Origin: CADEEN01 sp963751775
Lineage (GTDB): Bacteria > Pseudomonadota > Gammaproteobacteria > Burkholderiales > Burkholderiaceae_C
DNA: 64,000 bases
Direction: 5' to 3'
NCBI GenBank assembly: GCA_963751775.1
Contig: CAVVVW010000013.1
Location: 184,428-248,427, forward strand
This document shows positions 54,040 to 64,000 of this stretch, piece by piece. How positions within the stretch are numbered: position 1 is the stretch's first letter; the number at the start of each line of letters is the position of its first letter. A program made the position numbers and the translations under genes. The notes under the pieces are model-generated. The model had not been told where the DNA came from, ran no database searches, and saw only the letters and a program-made list of their open reading frames with translations.

Positions 54040-54126
54040 CGTCCGAAGCATCGCTGGGCGCCACGAGCATGGCACCAATTGCACGCCCGCGCCGCAGTGG
54101 GCCCTTTGCCTGTCGGGCCGGCAGGC

Positions 54127-56029
54127 TCAGGACTTGACACGCACCAGCGCCGGCCGTGCACCGAAGCGCGCGGCAATCGCGGTGGCGATGCCGTCGGCGT
54201 CCAGGCCGTTGAGCGCCAGCAGCTTGGCCGGGTCGCCGTGTTCGATGAACTGGTCGGGCAGGCCGAGCGCCAGCACCGGCGTGGCCAGGCCGGCCGCGTG
54301 CAGGGCTTCCATCACCGCGCTGCCGGCGCCGCCCATCAACGCACCCTCCTCGACCGTCACGATGGCTTCGTGCGTGCGCGCCAGCTCGGCCACCAGCTCG
54401 GTGTCCAGCGGCTTGATGAAGCGCATGTTGGCCACCGTGGCGTTCAGCCGCTCGGCGGCGGCGAGCGCCGGGTAGAGCAGCGGGCCGAAGGCCAGGATCG
54501 CGATGCGTTCGCCGCGCCGGCGCACCTCGCCGCGGCCCCAGGGCAGCTACGTCGAGGTTGCGTTGCACTTCGACGCCGACGCCGGCGCCGCGCGGGTAGC
54601 GCACCGCCACCGGGTGATCGCGGCGGTGCGCGGTGCTCAGGGCCATGCGGCATTCGTTCTCGTCGGCCGGCGCGATCAGGCCCATGTTCGGGATGCAGCG
54701 CAGGAAGGCGATGTCGTAGGCGCCGGCATGGGTGGCACCGTCCTGGCCGACCAGGCCGGCGCGGTCGAGCGCGAAGGTGATCGGCAGGTTCTGGATCGCG
54801 ACGTCGTGGATCAACTGGTCGTAGCCGCGCTGCAGGAAGGTCGAGTAGATCGCCAGCACCGGCTTCAGGCCCTCGCAGGCCAGCCCCGCGGCAAAGGTCA
54901 CCGCATGCTGCTCGGCGATGCCGACGTCGTGATAGCGCTGCGGGAACCGCTTGTGGAATTCGACCAGCCCCGAGCCCTCGCGCATCGCCGGCGTGATCGC
55001 CACCAGCTTGGGGTCGGCCTCGGCCATGTCGCACAGCCACTGGCCGAAGACCTGCGTGAAGGTCGGCTTGGGCGCGGTGGCCGGCTTGACCAGGCCCACC
55101 GCCGGGTCGAACTTGCCCGGGCCGTGGTAGTTGACCGGGTCGGCCTCGGCCAGCTTGTAGCCGTAGCCCTTCTTGGTCACGACATGCAGGAACTGCGCGC
55201 CCGGCAGATCGCGCAGGTTCTCCAGCGTCGGGATCAGCGAGTCGAGGTCGTGGCCGTCGATCGGGCCGACATAGTTGAAGCCGAACTCCTCGAAGATCGT
55301 GCCCGGCACGACCATGCCCTTGGCATGCTCCTCGAAGCGTCGGGCCAGCTCGAACAACGGCGGCGCGTTCTTCAGCACCGTCTTGGCGCCCTCGCGCGCG
55401 GCGGCGTAGAACTTGCCGCTCATCAGCCGCGCCAGGTACTTGTTCAGCGCCCCGACCGGCGGGCTGATCGACATGTCGTTGTCGTTCAGCACCACCAGCA
55501 TGTCGGCCAACACGCCACCCTGGGTGACGCCGACATTGTTCATGGCCTCGAAGGCCATGCCCGCGCTCATCGCGCCGTCGCCGATGATGGCCACGGTCTT
55601 GCGGCTCTCGCCCTTGCTCTTGGCCGCCAGCGCCATGCCCAGCGCGGCCGAGATCGAGGTCGAACTGTGGGCGGTGCCGAAGGTGTCGTACGGGCTTTCG
55701 TCGCGGCGCGGAAAGCCGCTGATGCCGTCGAGCTGCCGCAGCGTGTGCATGCGGTCGCGGCGGCCGGTCAGGATCTTGTGGGCGTAGGTCTGGTGGCCGA
55801 CGTCCCAGACCAGGCGGTCGTTGGGCGTGTCGAAGACGTAATGCAGCGCGATCGTCAGCTCGACGGTGCCCAGATTGCTCGACAGGTGGCCGCCGGTCTT
55901 GGACACGCTTTGCAGCACGTACTCGCGCAACTCGGCGGCCAGCGCCTTCAACTCCGCGCGCGACAGGCGCCGCAGATCGGCCGGACTGTCGATGCCGGCA
56001 AGCAAAGAGGTGGTGGTCATGGCGTCCAT
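54127..56029 (-). CDS. dxs: 1-deoxy-D-xylulose-5-phosphate synthase
   Basis: First enzyme of the MEP isoprenoid pathway, thiamine-dependent, about 633 residues. TPP motif VAIIGDGAMSAGMAFEAMNN; N-terminal VSKTGGHLSSNLGTVELTIA; catalytic Glu near QRYHDVGIAEQHAVTFAAGL; DRAGLVGQDGATHAGAYDIA. A +1 error lies near 54545 in RNLDVALPWGRGEVRRRGER; the C-terminal transketolase domain ends ARFGARPALVRVKS. Start MDAMTTTSLLAG at 56029; ATG 56020 is also possible. It follows ispA and xseB in the usual order. Confidence 0.95.
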
Positions 56030-56032
56030 GGG

Positions 56033-56924
56033 TCAGCTGTCTCGGTCGACCACCTTGTCGGCCAGCAGCGCCAGCCGTGCGGCGTGGGCCATGCCGCTCG
56101 CGGCCAGCGCCGCATGGGCCTGGTTGCGCAGTTCGAGGGCGTGGGCCTGGGCGGCGGCGAGTCCCATCAGCGAGACATAGGTCGGCTTGTTGTGGTCGAA
56201 GTCCTTGCCCGCCGTCTTGCCCAGCGTCGTCGATTCCTGCGTCACGTCGAGGATGTCGTCGACGACCTGGAAGGCCAGGCCGATGGCGGCGCCGTAGTCG
56301 CTCAAGGCGCGCCAGGACCGCGCGTCCGTACGGCCGCAGGCGGCGCCCATCAGCACGCTGGCCTGCAGCAGCGCGCCGGTCTTGCGCCGGTGCATGTCGT
56401 GCAGGCGGGCCTCGTCGAGCGCGAGCCCGATGCTGGCCAGGTCGATCGCCTGCCCGCCGGCCATGCCGGCGTGGCCGGCGGCGCGCGCGAGCAAGGCACA
56501 CAGGCGCGCCTGCAGCGCCGTCGGCACCTACCTGGTCGTCGGGCGTGAGGACTTCGAACGCCAGCGCCTGCATCGCGTCGCCGGCCAGCATCGCCTGGCC
56601 CTGGCCGAACTGCACGTGCACCGTCGGCTTGCCCCGGCGCAGCACGTCGTTGTCCATGCACGGCATGTCGTCGTGGATCAGCGAATAGGCGTGGATCAGT
56701 TCGACCGCCACCGCCGCGCGCAGCGCGGCCTCGGCCTGGCCCTGCACGGCCTCGGCGGCCGCCAGCACCAGCAGCGCGCGCAGCCGCTTGCCGCCGTCGA
56801 GCACGCCGTAGCGCATCGTCGCGCCCAGCCGCGCCGGCGCATCGACGGGCACCCAGGCCTCGAGCGCGGCCTCGACCCTGCGCTGCCCGTCCACGATCCA
56901 GGCTTCGAAGTCGTCGGATTTCAT
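56033..56924 (-). CDS. ispA: Farnesyl diphosphate synthase (polyprenyl synthetase)
   Basis: Condenses IPP units to farnesyl diphosphate, about 296 residues. First Asp-rich motif SLIHDDMPCMDNDVLRRGKP, second FQVVDDILDVTQESTTLGKT, with the GGKRLRALLVLAAAEA helix. An extra base near 56527 separates the halves (PDDQV / PTALQARLCALLARA). Its ATG overlaps the xseB stop (ATGA), and dxs begins 4 bases after its stop: an xseB-ispA-dxs operon for isoprenoids. Confidence 0.95.
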
Positions 56925-57172
56925 GCGCCGGAGGCCCCCGAGATCCAGGGCTTGAGCTGGCCGTCTTCGAGCACCTTGACCTGCTCCTCGATGGCCGCCA
57001 GGCGCGCGCGGCAGGACTCCAGCAGCTCGGCGCCACGGCGATAGTTGTCGAGCAACTGGTCCAGCGGCAACTGGCCGTCCTCCATGCGCTGCACCAGGCG
57101 TTCGAGCTCGGCCAGCGCTTCTTCGTAGCGCGGTGGCGTCGGCGGGGCAACGGGGGCGGATTGGCGTGGCAT
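56921..57172 (-). CDS. xseB: Exodeoxyribonuclease VII small subunit
   Basis: Small helical subunit (83 residues) of the ATP-independent nuclease that degrades single-stranded DNA. Core YEEALAELERLVQRMEDGQL, PLDQLLDNYRRGAELLESCR, RLAAIEEQVKVLEDGQL. N-terminal Pro-rich extension MPRQSAPVAPPTPPR. It is the first gene of the xseB-ispA-dxs operon, its usual place in proteobacteria. Confidence 0.94.
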   Translation of the reverse strand: MPRQSAPVAPPTPPRYEEALAELERLVQRMEDGQLPLDQLLDNYRRGAELLESCRARLAAIEEQVKVLEDGQLKPWISGASGA

Positions 57173-57314
57173 GTCGGTCAGGGAAAACCAGGGCGTCATT
57201 GTAGTCAGCGGCCCGAGGCGCTCGCTGGCCAGCGCCCGAGCGTATTGATGTGCGCCGTGCCCGCAGTGCGGCCCGTCGATACAATCGCGCCCTCGCTGCC
57301 GAGGCACCTGCACC

Positions 57315-58458
57315 ATGTCCGACTTGAGCATCACCCGTGACGCCCTGCAGGCATGGCACGTCGCAATTGCCTGTCGCGAGCTACTTCGACGCCGTGCTGT
57401 ACGAGCGCGAGCGCGACACACTGTTCCGCGACGGCCCACGCTATGTCGGCCACGCATTGGCGGTGCCGGAGGTCGGCGACTATCACGTGCTGGTCCAGGA
57501 AGGTGACGGCCGCGCACTCGTTCGCAGCGCGCATGGCGTCGAACTGGTGTCCAACGTCTGCCGACACCGCCAGGCGACCATGCTGCGTGGTCGCGGCACG
57601 ACGCGAGGCGGCGCAGCACATGCCGGCAACATCGTCTGCCCGCTTCACCGCTGGACCTACGACCTGCAGGGCCGCCTGATCGGCGCCCCGCACTTCGAGC
57701 GCGACCCCTGCCTGAACCTGGCCAACTACCCGCTGCAGGAGTGGAACGGCCTGCTGTTCGAGGCCAACCGCTGCAATGTGGCCGCCGGCCTGGCCGCACT
57801 GGGCACCCGCACCGACCTCGACTTCAGCGGCTACGTCTACGACCGCACCTTCCTGCACGAGTGCGACTACAACTGGAAGACCTTCATCGAGGTCTATCTC
57901 GAGGATTACCACGTCGGCCCCTTCCACCCCGGCCTGTCCAACTTCGTCAGTTGCGACGACCTGCAGTGGGAAATGGGCCGCGACTACTCGGTGCAGACCG
58001 TCGGCGTCGCGCATTCGGGCAGCGAGGCACTGGGCCGCGCCGGATCGCCCGTCTACCGGCGCTGGCAGGACGCCGTGCTGCGCTACCAGCAAGGCACCCC
58101 GCCGCGCTACGGCGCGGTCTGGCTGACCTACTACCCGGGCGTGATGGTCGAGTGGTACCCGAACGTGCTGGTGGTCTCGACATTGATTCCGAAGGGCCCG
58201 CGCAAGACGCTCAACGTGGTCGAGTTCTTCTATCCCGAGGAGATCGCCGCGTTCGAGCGCGAGTATGTGCAGGCGCAGCAGGCGGCCTACCTCGAGACCT
58301 GCGTCGAAGACGACGAGATCGCGCTGCGCATGGACGCCGGCCGCAAGGCGCTGATGGACCGCGGCGACGACGACGCGGGCCCCTACCAGAGCCCGATGGA
58401 AGACGGCATGCAGCACTTTCACGAGTGGTACCGCCGGCAGCTCAGCCTGTCGCCGTGA
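57315..58458 (+). CDS. Rieske-type aromatic ring-hydroxylating oxygenase alpha subunit
   Basis: Non-heme iron oxygenase of about 380 residues. The Rieske cluster ligands are in VSNVCRHRQATMLRGRG (C-x-H) and IVCPLHRWTYDLQGRL (C-x2-H). The mononuclear iron site shows FIEVYLEDYHVGPFHPGLSN with two His; the acidic ligand is probably in the MDAGRKALMDRGDDDAG region. One extra base near 57365 hides the true N terminus; ATG 57315 (MSDLSITRDALQA) joined to SQLPVASYFDAVLYERERD is favoured. No beta subunit, ferredoxin or reductase gene is adjacent. Substrate unknown; it need not be aromatic. Confidence 0.86.
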
Positions 58459-59434
58459 ATGGACGACGGCCCGCCGCTCGCAGCGCTCACGGCAGCGCGA
58501 TCGAACCGTTTCGAATCGGCCGCGCGTGCGCTGTCGGCACCGCTGCTGATGTTCGGCGCCGCACTGCTGTTCTCGCTGGTGGCGGTGTGCGTCAAGTGGG
58601 CCTCGGCCTCCTACAACGCCGGCGAACTGGTCTTCTATCGCAGCCTGGTCGGCGCGCTGTTCATCGCCGCGTTGGCGCGCTATCGCGGCACCACCTTGCG
58701 CAGCACGGTGCCGTCGATGCACTTCTGGCGCAGCGCCAGCGGGGTCGCGTCGCTGACGCTGTGGTTCTACGCCATCGGCGGGCTGCCCATCGCCACCGCG
58801 ATGACGCTGAACTACATGTCGTCGGTGTGGATGGCGCTGTTCCTGCTCGGCGGCAGCGTGCTGCTCGGCGCGGCGCGGGTCGACGGCCGGCTGGTCGCCA
58901 CGGTGCTTGCCGGCTTTGCCGGCGTGGCGCTGGTGCTGCGGCCCACGCTCGAGCAGCAACAGCTGTGGCACGGACTGGCCGGCTTGCTGTCGGGGTTGAC
59001 TGCGGCCATGGCCTACCTGCAGGTGACCGCGCTGGGCCGCGCCGGCGAGCCCGAGGTGCGCATCGTCTTCTACTTCTCGCTCGGCGGCCTGCTGGCAGGC
59101 GCGGCGTGGATGGCTGCTGCAGGGCGCGCACGCGCACACCGCGCGCGGCGTCGCACTGCTGCTGGCCATCGGCCTGCTGGCGACCGCCGCGCAGGTCATG
59201 ATGACGCGCGCCTACCGCATCGGTCGCACGCTGAGCAACGCCAGCCTGCAGTACCTCGGCATCGTCTTCTCGTTCATCTTCGGCGTGCTGCTGTTCGACG
59301 ACCCGGTGACGTGGACGGCGCTGGCCGGCATGGCGCTGATCGTCGCCGCCGGCCTGGCCGCCACCCTGCTGCGCAGCAACCGGCAGCCCGCAGATCGCCG
59401 ACACCCGCTCGCCACCCCACGAGATCTGACATGA
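58459..59434 (+). CDS. DMT-superfamily (EamA) transporter
   Basis: Inner-membrane transporter of about 324 residues with ten predicted helices in two EamA repeats. Repeat 1: LMFGAALLFSLVAVCVKWAS, ELVFYRSLVGALFIAALARY, GLPIATAMTLNYMSSVWMAL; repeat 2: TARGVALLLAIGLLATAAQV, SNASLQYLGIVFSFIFGVLL, TALAGMALIVAAGLAATLL. A +1 error lies near 59115. The start ATG directly follows the oxygenase stop; the stop overlaps the rhodanese ATG (ATGA), so the three genes are probably co-translated. Export substrate unknown. Confidence 0.9.
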
Positions 59435-60283
59435 AGACCCTGATCACCGCCACCGAGTTGCTGCAGCGATTGCAGACAGGCGCCGCGCCGGTCGTGCTCG
59501 ACTGCGGCTTCGAGCTCTCCGACCCCGAGGCCGGGGAACGCGCCTGGCGCGCCGGCCACCTGCCGGGCGCGTTGTACGTCCACCTCGATCGCGATCTGGC
59601 CGGCCCGAAGCACGACAGCGCGGGCCGCTTTCGCGGCCGCCATCCGCTGCCCGAGCGCGAAGCCATTCGCGCGCCGGCTCGGCGAGCTCGGCATCACGCC
59701 GGCATCGAGCGTGGTCTGCTACGACGCCCAGGGCGGACCCTACGCGTCGCGGGCCTGGTGGCTGTTGCGCTGGATGGGCCATACCGACGTGGCGGTGCTC
59801 GATGGCGGCACGGCAGCGTGGCGTGAGGCCGGCGGCGCGATGACCGCCGAAGTCACGACGCCGCACGCCGCGGCGCCCTACCCCGCGCTGCCGGCGGCGA
59901 TGCCGACGATCGACGCCGACGCGCTGCTGGCCCGCCTGGGCCGGGTGCAAATCGTCGACGCCCGCGCCGGCGAACGCTTTCGCGGCGAGGTCGAGCCACT
60001 GGACCCGGCCGCCGGCCACATCCCCGGCGCGCGCAACCGCCTGTTCAAGGACAACCTGGCTGCCGACGGGCGCTTCAAGAGCCCGGCCACGTTGCGCACC
60101 GAGTGGTTGCCGCTGCTGGCCGGCAACGAGGCCGGCCAGATCGTGCAGCAGTGCGGGTCGGGCGTCACCGCCTGCCACAACCTGCTCGCCCTGGCCCATG
60201 CCGGCCTCGGCGACAGCGTGCTGTACCCGGGCTCGTGGAGCGAGTGGTCGGCCGACCCGGCACGGCCGCAGGCGCGCGGCTGA
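59431..60283 (+). CDS. Two-domain rhodanese-family sulfurtransferase
   Basis: Sulfurtransferase of about 283 residues. Domain 1 (LDCGFELSDPEAGERAWRAG, GALYVHLDRDLAGP, SVVCYDAQGGPYASRAWWL); domain 2 holds the active Cys in IVQQCGSGVTACHNLLALAH, the CGSGVTA loop typical of mercaptopyruvate/thiosulfate sulfurtransferases (SseA group). LDGGTAAWREAGGAMT separates the domains. A +1 error sits near 59673 (IRARLGELGITP). Translation is coupled to the transporter gene. Confidence 0.9.
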
Positions 60284-60402
60284 GCAGCATCGAAGCCACC
60301 GGCCCAGCCTGCACCCGGCGAAAGCCCGCGCACCGGCTTGACATGACGCAAGACGGGCCTACGCTTGCACGCGCACAGTGGTGTGCAACGTCAGGAGGTT
60401 CC

Positions 60403-60838
60403 ATGTTCAAGCGCATCCTCATTCCCACCGACGGTTCGGAAATTTCCGCCAAGGCTGCACAGACCGCGTTCGGGCTGGCCAAGCTGCACGGCGCGCAGTT
60501 GTACGCCATCAGTGTCAAGGAGCCATTCCCCTACAGCGCGATCTCCGAAATGCAGCCGGTACCGCCACAGGAGTTCTACGACGCCCAGGAAAGGATCGCG
60601 GCCGCGCGAGTCAAGGGCGTGATCGATGCCGCGGCTGCGGCCGGCGTGAACTTGCGCGGGCCACACGGTCGAGGCCCTGCATGCCTGGGAAGCGATCCTC
60701 GACCACGCCAAGGCACAGCAGTGCGACCTGATCGTGATGGCGTCTCACGGCCGCCGCGGCGTGGCCGCCATGCTGCTCGGCAGCGAGACTTCACGCGTAC
60801 TCACGCACAGCACGGTACCCGTCCTGGTGGTCAAGTAA
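60403..60838 (+). CDS. Universal stress protein (UspA family)
   Basis: Cytosolic nucleotide-binding stress protein of about 144 residues. Start MFKRILIPTDGSEISAKAAQ, then GLAKLHGAQLYAISVKEPFP; ATP-site C terminus IVMASHGRRGVAAMLLGSET, SRVLTHSTVPVLVVK with the G-x2-G-x9-G-S/T pattern. A perfect AGGAGG lies 8 bases before the ATG. One extra base near 60660 breaks the frame before HTVEALHAWEAILDHAKAQQ. Monocistronic as seen here. Confidence 0.92.
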
Positions 60839-60896
60839 CGGCGCTGCACGGCGCACCGGCGCGGCGCTGGCGCGGCGCAGCGGCGCAATCGGCGCG

Positions 60897-61591
60897 CTAC
60901 TCGAGCCGAAGCTGGCGCGCCGTGGTGGCCAGCCGCAGCCGAAGTTGCTCGACCTTCATCGGTGCGATTTCGTCGCCCGCGGCCTGTGCGCGCTCGTACC
61001 AGTGCAGGGCGACCAGGTCGTCGCGATCGACGCCGTTGCCATGTTCGTACATCGACGCGATGAGGTACTGCGCCCCCCAATGGCCCGCCTTGGCGGCGCG
61101 TTCGTACCACTGCGCGGCCAACCGGTCATCCTGCGGTACGCCGCCGCGGCCGAGCAGGTATTGGGTGCCCAGGTCGACTTGCGCGTCGACATGGCCGCGC
61201 AATGCCGCCTCGCGGAACAGCTCGGTGGCCAGGTTCAGAGTCGCGCCGGAACGCCGGGCTGCCGACTTCGTACTCCTTGCCCAGCACGTAGATCGCATGG
61301 ATGTTGCCCTGCGCCGCCGCATGTTCGAGGAACACGCGCGAACCGAACCAGTTGGGCTGCCCGTCGAGGTTCGACTCGCCCGAGCGCATCATCATCGCGG
61401 CATTGAACGAGGCAACCGAATCGCCCTCGATCGCGCAGCCCAGGAAGACCCTGAAGGCCGTCCTCAGCTCGCCCGCCGCATAGATCTCCGGGCCCTGCGC
61501 GCATTCCTGCGCCGGCGCACTCTGGGCCTTGGCATCGGCGACGATCGCGCACAAGCGCCGTCAACGCAGCGAATCTCAGGCAGGCAAACAT
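60897..61591 (-). CDS. Sel1-repeat (TPR-like) secreted protein
   Basis: About 230 residues with Sel1-like repeats: FREAALRGHVDAQVDLGTQY, LAAQWYERAAKAGHWGAQYL, VALHWYERAQAAGDEIAPMK, preceded by degenerate units (AFRVFLGCAIEGDSVASFNA, SRVFLEHAAAQGNIHAIYVL). N terminus MFACLRFAALTALV could be a signal peptide. AGGAGGTG stands 8 bases before ATG 61591. Frame breaks near 61260 and 61560. Sel1 proteins usually mediate protein contacts; the role here is unknown. Confidence 0.78.
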
Positions 61592-61890
61592 GGCGCACAC
61601 CTCCTGTCGGCAAACTAGCAAGCCTTGCCAATGATGGCGTCATGAATAGTCGACCGAAGCGGCCGACTTCCTGCGGGCTGAACGCAGGAATCCGGGCACG
61701 GTGCAAAAAATGACCGCCGTCGTGGTCCTCGGCGGCAGCAGCAGGGTGGTGCCGCGTCGCGGCAATGGTCTTTCGGCAGATGTGGCAAAGTCAACGCTGG
61801 CACGGCGGCGCCGGTGCGCCGCGCACGCAACCTGCAGGCGGCTCGCGTTGCATCACCGCGCAAGCCATTCGACGCCGGACCCGCAATGCC

Positions 61891-63077
61891 ATGGCCGACC
61901 TGAAGCCCGCCGAACTCGCCAGACGCTTCGCCGACGTGCGCCGCCAATCACTGGTCCTGGCCGAACCACTGTCGCCCGAGGATCAGATGCGTGCAGTCGA
62001 TGCCCGACGCGAGCCCGACCAAGTGGCACCTGGCGCATACGACGTGGTTCTTCGAGACGCTGGTGCTGATGCCTTGCGCGCCTGGTTACCGACCCTTCGA
62101 CGCCCGCTTTGCCCACCTCTTCAACTCCTACTACGAGAGCCTGGGGCCGCGGCATCCGCGACCGCAGCGCGGGTTGCTGACGCGGCCCTCGATCGACGAG
62201 GTTCAACGCTACCGGGCGAGCGTCGATGCGGCGCTGACCGATTTCATCGCAGCCGCAAACGACGACAGCTTCGCCGCGGTTGCACCGCTGATCGAACTGG
62301 GGCTGCATCATGAACAGCAGCACCAGGAGTTGATGCTGACCGACATCCTGCATGCGATGTCGATGAACCCGCTGCTGCCCGCTGTGCGCGAAGGCCCGCC
62401 GCCGCGGGCCCGCCCGGCGCCGGCGGGCTGGGTCGAGCATGGCGGCGGCGAGCTCGCCATCGGCCACGCCGGGGATGGCTTTGCCTTCGACAACGAAGGC
62501 CCGCGGCACGTCGTGAAACTGGCGCCGTTTTGCCTCGCCACGCGCCTGGTCACCAACGCCGAATACCAGGCGTTCGTCGACGACGGCGGCTACACGCGAT
62601 TCGGAGTTCTGGTTGTCCGACGGCTGGGCGGCGGTGCAGGCGCAGGCTCGACCGTCGCCGCTGTACTGGCTCGACGATAGGCGCGAGTTCACCTTGCACG
62701 GCGTACAGCCTCGCGAGGCCGACCAGCCGGTCAAGCATCTGAGCTTCTTCGAAGCCGCCGCGTTTGCCGAGTGGGCGGGTGCGCGCCTGCCGACGGAGTT
62801 CGAGTGGGAGGCGGTCGTCGCGGGGCCGACGCCACCGGCGCAGGCCTTTGGCGAGGCCTGGCAATGGACGCGCTCGTCCTACGACCCTTATCCGCGCTTT
62901 CGGCCGGCCGTCGGCGCCGTGGGCGAATACAACGGCAAGTTCATGGTCGGGCAGATCGTCCTGCGCGGCAGCAGCTCGGCCACGCCGCCGGGGCACGCCC
63001 GGGCCACGTATCGGAACTTCTTTGCGCCGACCGCGCGCTGGCAGTTCAACGGCCTGCGCCTGGCGCGCGACGCATGA
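61891..63077 (+). CDS. egtB: Ergothioneine biosynthesis sulfoxide synthase EgtB
   Basis: Iron enzyme joining a Cys-containing thiol to trimethyl-histidine, about 395 residues. DinB-like N-terminal domain (PDASPTKWHLAHTTWFFETL) with iron ligands in GLHHEQQHQELMLTDILHAM (H-x3-H-x-E). The C-terminal formylglycine-generating-enzyme-like domain includes FCLATRLVTNAEYQAFVDDG, FFEAAAFAEWAGARLPTEFE and GGSSSATP-like VLRGSSSATPPGHARATYRN. Frame breaks near 61985 and 62605. The stop overlaps egtD (ATGA). Confidence 0.93.
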
Positions 63078-64000
63078 GCGACTTCACCGCCGAGCTCGTG
63101 GCCGGGCTCTCGGCGCGGCCACGCGCCATCGCCCCGAAGTGGTTCTACGACACGACGGGCTCGCAACTGTTCGAACAGATCTGTCGACAACCCGAGTACT
63201 ACCCGACACGCGTCGAGCTCGCGCTGCTGGACCGCCACGCCTGCGAGATCGCTCAGCCACATCGGGCCCGACGCGGAAGTGGTCGAATTCGGCGCCGGCG
63301 CGGTGCGCAAGGTGCGCCTGCTGCTTGCCGCGCTGCAGACGCCGTCGCGATTCGTGCCGATCGACATCTCGGGTGAGCACCTGCTCGGTGCCGTGACGCT
63401 GCTGCGAGCCGAACGGCCGGGCCTCGAGGTGCGGCCGGTCATCGCAGACTTCACCCAGGTCGTCGAGCTGCCGTCGCCGCGCGGCCGGCGCGTCGGCTTC
63501 TTCCCCGGCAGCTCGATCGGCAATTTCGAACCGTCACAGGCGATTCACTTGCTGCAGCGCTTCGGCGCGATGCTCACCGGCGGCTGGCTGATCATCGGCG
63601 TCGACCTGGTGAAGGAGCCTGAGATCCTGCACGCCGCCTACAACGATCGCGCCGGCGTCACCGCGGCATTCAATCTGAATCTTTGGGCCCGCGCGAACCG
63701 CGAGGCGGGGGCCGATTTCGCGCTCGCCAACTGGTCGCACTCGGCGTTCTATAACGCGCCGCATCGCCGCATCGAGATGCATTTGGTCAGTCGGTGCGTG
63801 CAGCGCGTGACTTTGGCCGGCCAGGCGTTCGACTTCACGGAGGGCGACAGCGTCCACACCGAGAATTCGTACAAGTACAGCGTGGCTGGCTTTCAGGCCC
63901 TGGCCTGCGCGGCCGGCTGGGAACCCCGATGCGTGTGGACCGACCGGGAGCGCCGGTTTTCCATCCACTTGCTGCGACAACGGCGAGCCGGACGCAAGCG
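63074..64000 (+). CDS. egtD: L-histidine N-alpha-methyltransferase EgtD (runs to window edge)
   Basis: SAM-dependent enzyme making hercynine, first step of ergothioneine synthesis. Start MSDFTAELVAGLSARPRAIA; PKWFYDTTGSQLFEQICRQP, EYYPTRVELALLDRH; SAM-binding VVEFGAGAVRKVRLLLAALQ (variant of the common G-S-G-S-x-x-K loop); FFPGSSIGNFEPSQAIHLLQ; histidine-binding region FALANWSHSAFYNAPHRRIE and DSVHTENSYKYSVAGFQALA. About 309 residues are visible, almost the whole protein; the stop lies beyond 64000. An extra base near 63250 breaks the frame at CEIASHIGPDAEVV. Forms an egtB-egtD operon by overlap. Confidence 0.94.

Noticed and set aside
61592..61890. Possible gene or RNA between the Sel1 protein and egtB
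   Set aside because: No convincing frame, hairpin with T run or tRNA-like fold is visible; probably the promoter region of both divergent genes.

Overview
The window is GC-rich chromosomal DNA with no rRNA, tRNA, IS element or CRISPR array that I could find. The gene content (complete sdhCDAB-sdhE-gltA block, GntR regulator divergent from mdh, CitE-like lyase, aerobic-type acnA, serC-serA, dxs-ispA-xseB, folE2) points to a betaproteobacterium of the order Burkholderiales, probably near Rubrivivax, Leptothrix or Methylibium. That placement is inference from gene content and order. Many housekeeping genes (infA, gltA, acnA, dxs, ispA, sbcB, the RND pump) carry single-base frameshifts, mostly +1. 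I read these as consensus errors and annotate such genes as single intact loci spanning the breaks.

Layout. 1-7605 (minus): a very large multi-GAF hybrid histidine kinase, then a separate Hpt protein and a response regulator with a nucleotide cyclase domain cut by the left edge; the three reading frames overlap or nearly touch and form a phosphorelay. 7818-10377 (plus): the stump of a SpoIIE-type phosphatase, an RsbW-like ATPase, a STAS protein, an ECF sigma factor, a probable anti-sigma factor and a Gly/Gln/Ala hexapeptide-repeat protein closed by a terminator. Two copies of one promoter-like motif lie before the sigma gene and before the repeat-protein gene. 10397-14376 (plus): a large predicted cell-surface protein (HExxH peptidase, propeller-like region, possible beta-barrel) and a PrsW-like intramembrane protease. 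14382-20657 (minus): a second giant hybrid kinase with about nine GAF domains, paralogous to the first. 20897-21472: infA and a cold-shock gene.

21697-33294 is the TCA block: gltA, sdhE, sdhB, sdhA, sdhD, sdhC (minus), then an RND efflux pump and its adaptor, a GntR regulator, and mdh on the other strand. 33402-43943 continues with a CitE-like lyase, an acetyltransferase, an epimerase, sbcB, serC-serA, a vapBC toxin-antitoxin pair with an inverted-repeat operator, acnA and a HAD phosphatase. 44096-57172 holds metabolic genes: panE-like, an enolase-superfamily enzyme, DUF3014, aroE, an oxidoreductase, ribE, amtB, an AlkD-like repair protein, an ArsC/Spx-like protein, a lipoprotein, folE2, dxs, ispA and xseB. 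57315-64000 holds a Rieske oxygenase, a DMT transporter, a two-domain rhodanese, a universal stress protein, a Sel1-repeat protein and the ergothioneine genes egtB and egtD, the latter running to the right edge.

The most unusual part is 7.8-14.4 kb, where a partner-switching module, an apparently self-regulated ECF sigma factor with a repetitive target protein, and a peptidase-surface protein with a PrsW-like protease lie side by side, between two giant sensor kinases. No stretch longer than 300 bases lacks a feature. The longest gaps are 20658-20896 and 61592-61890, in which I see nothing clear.
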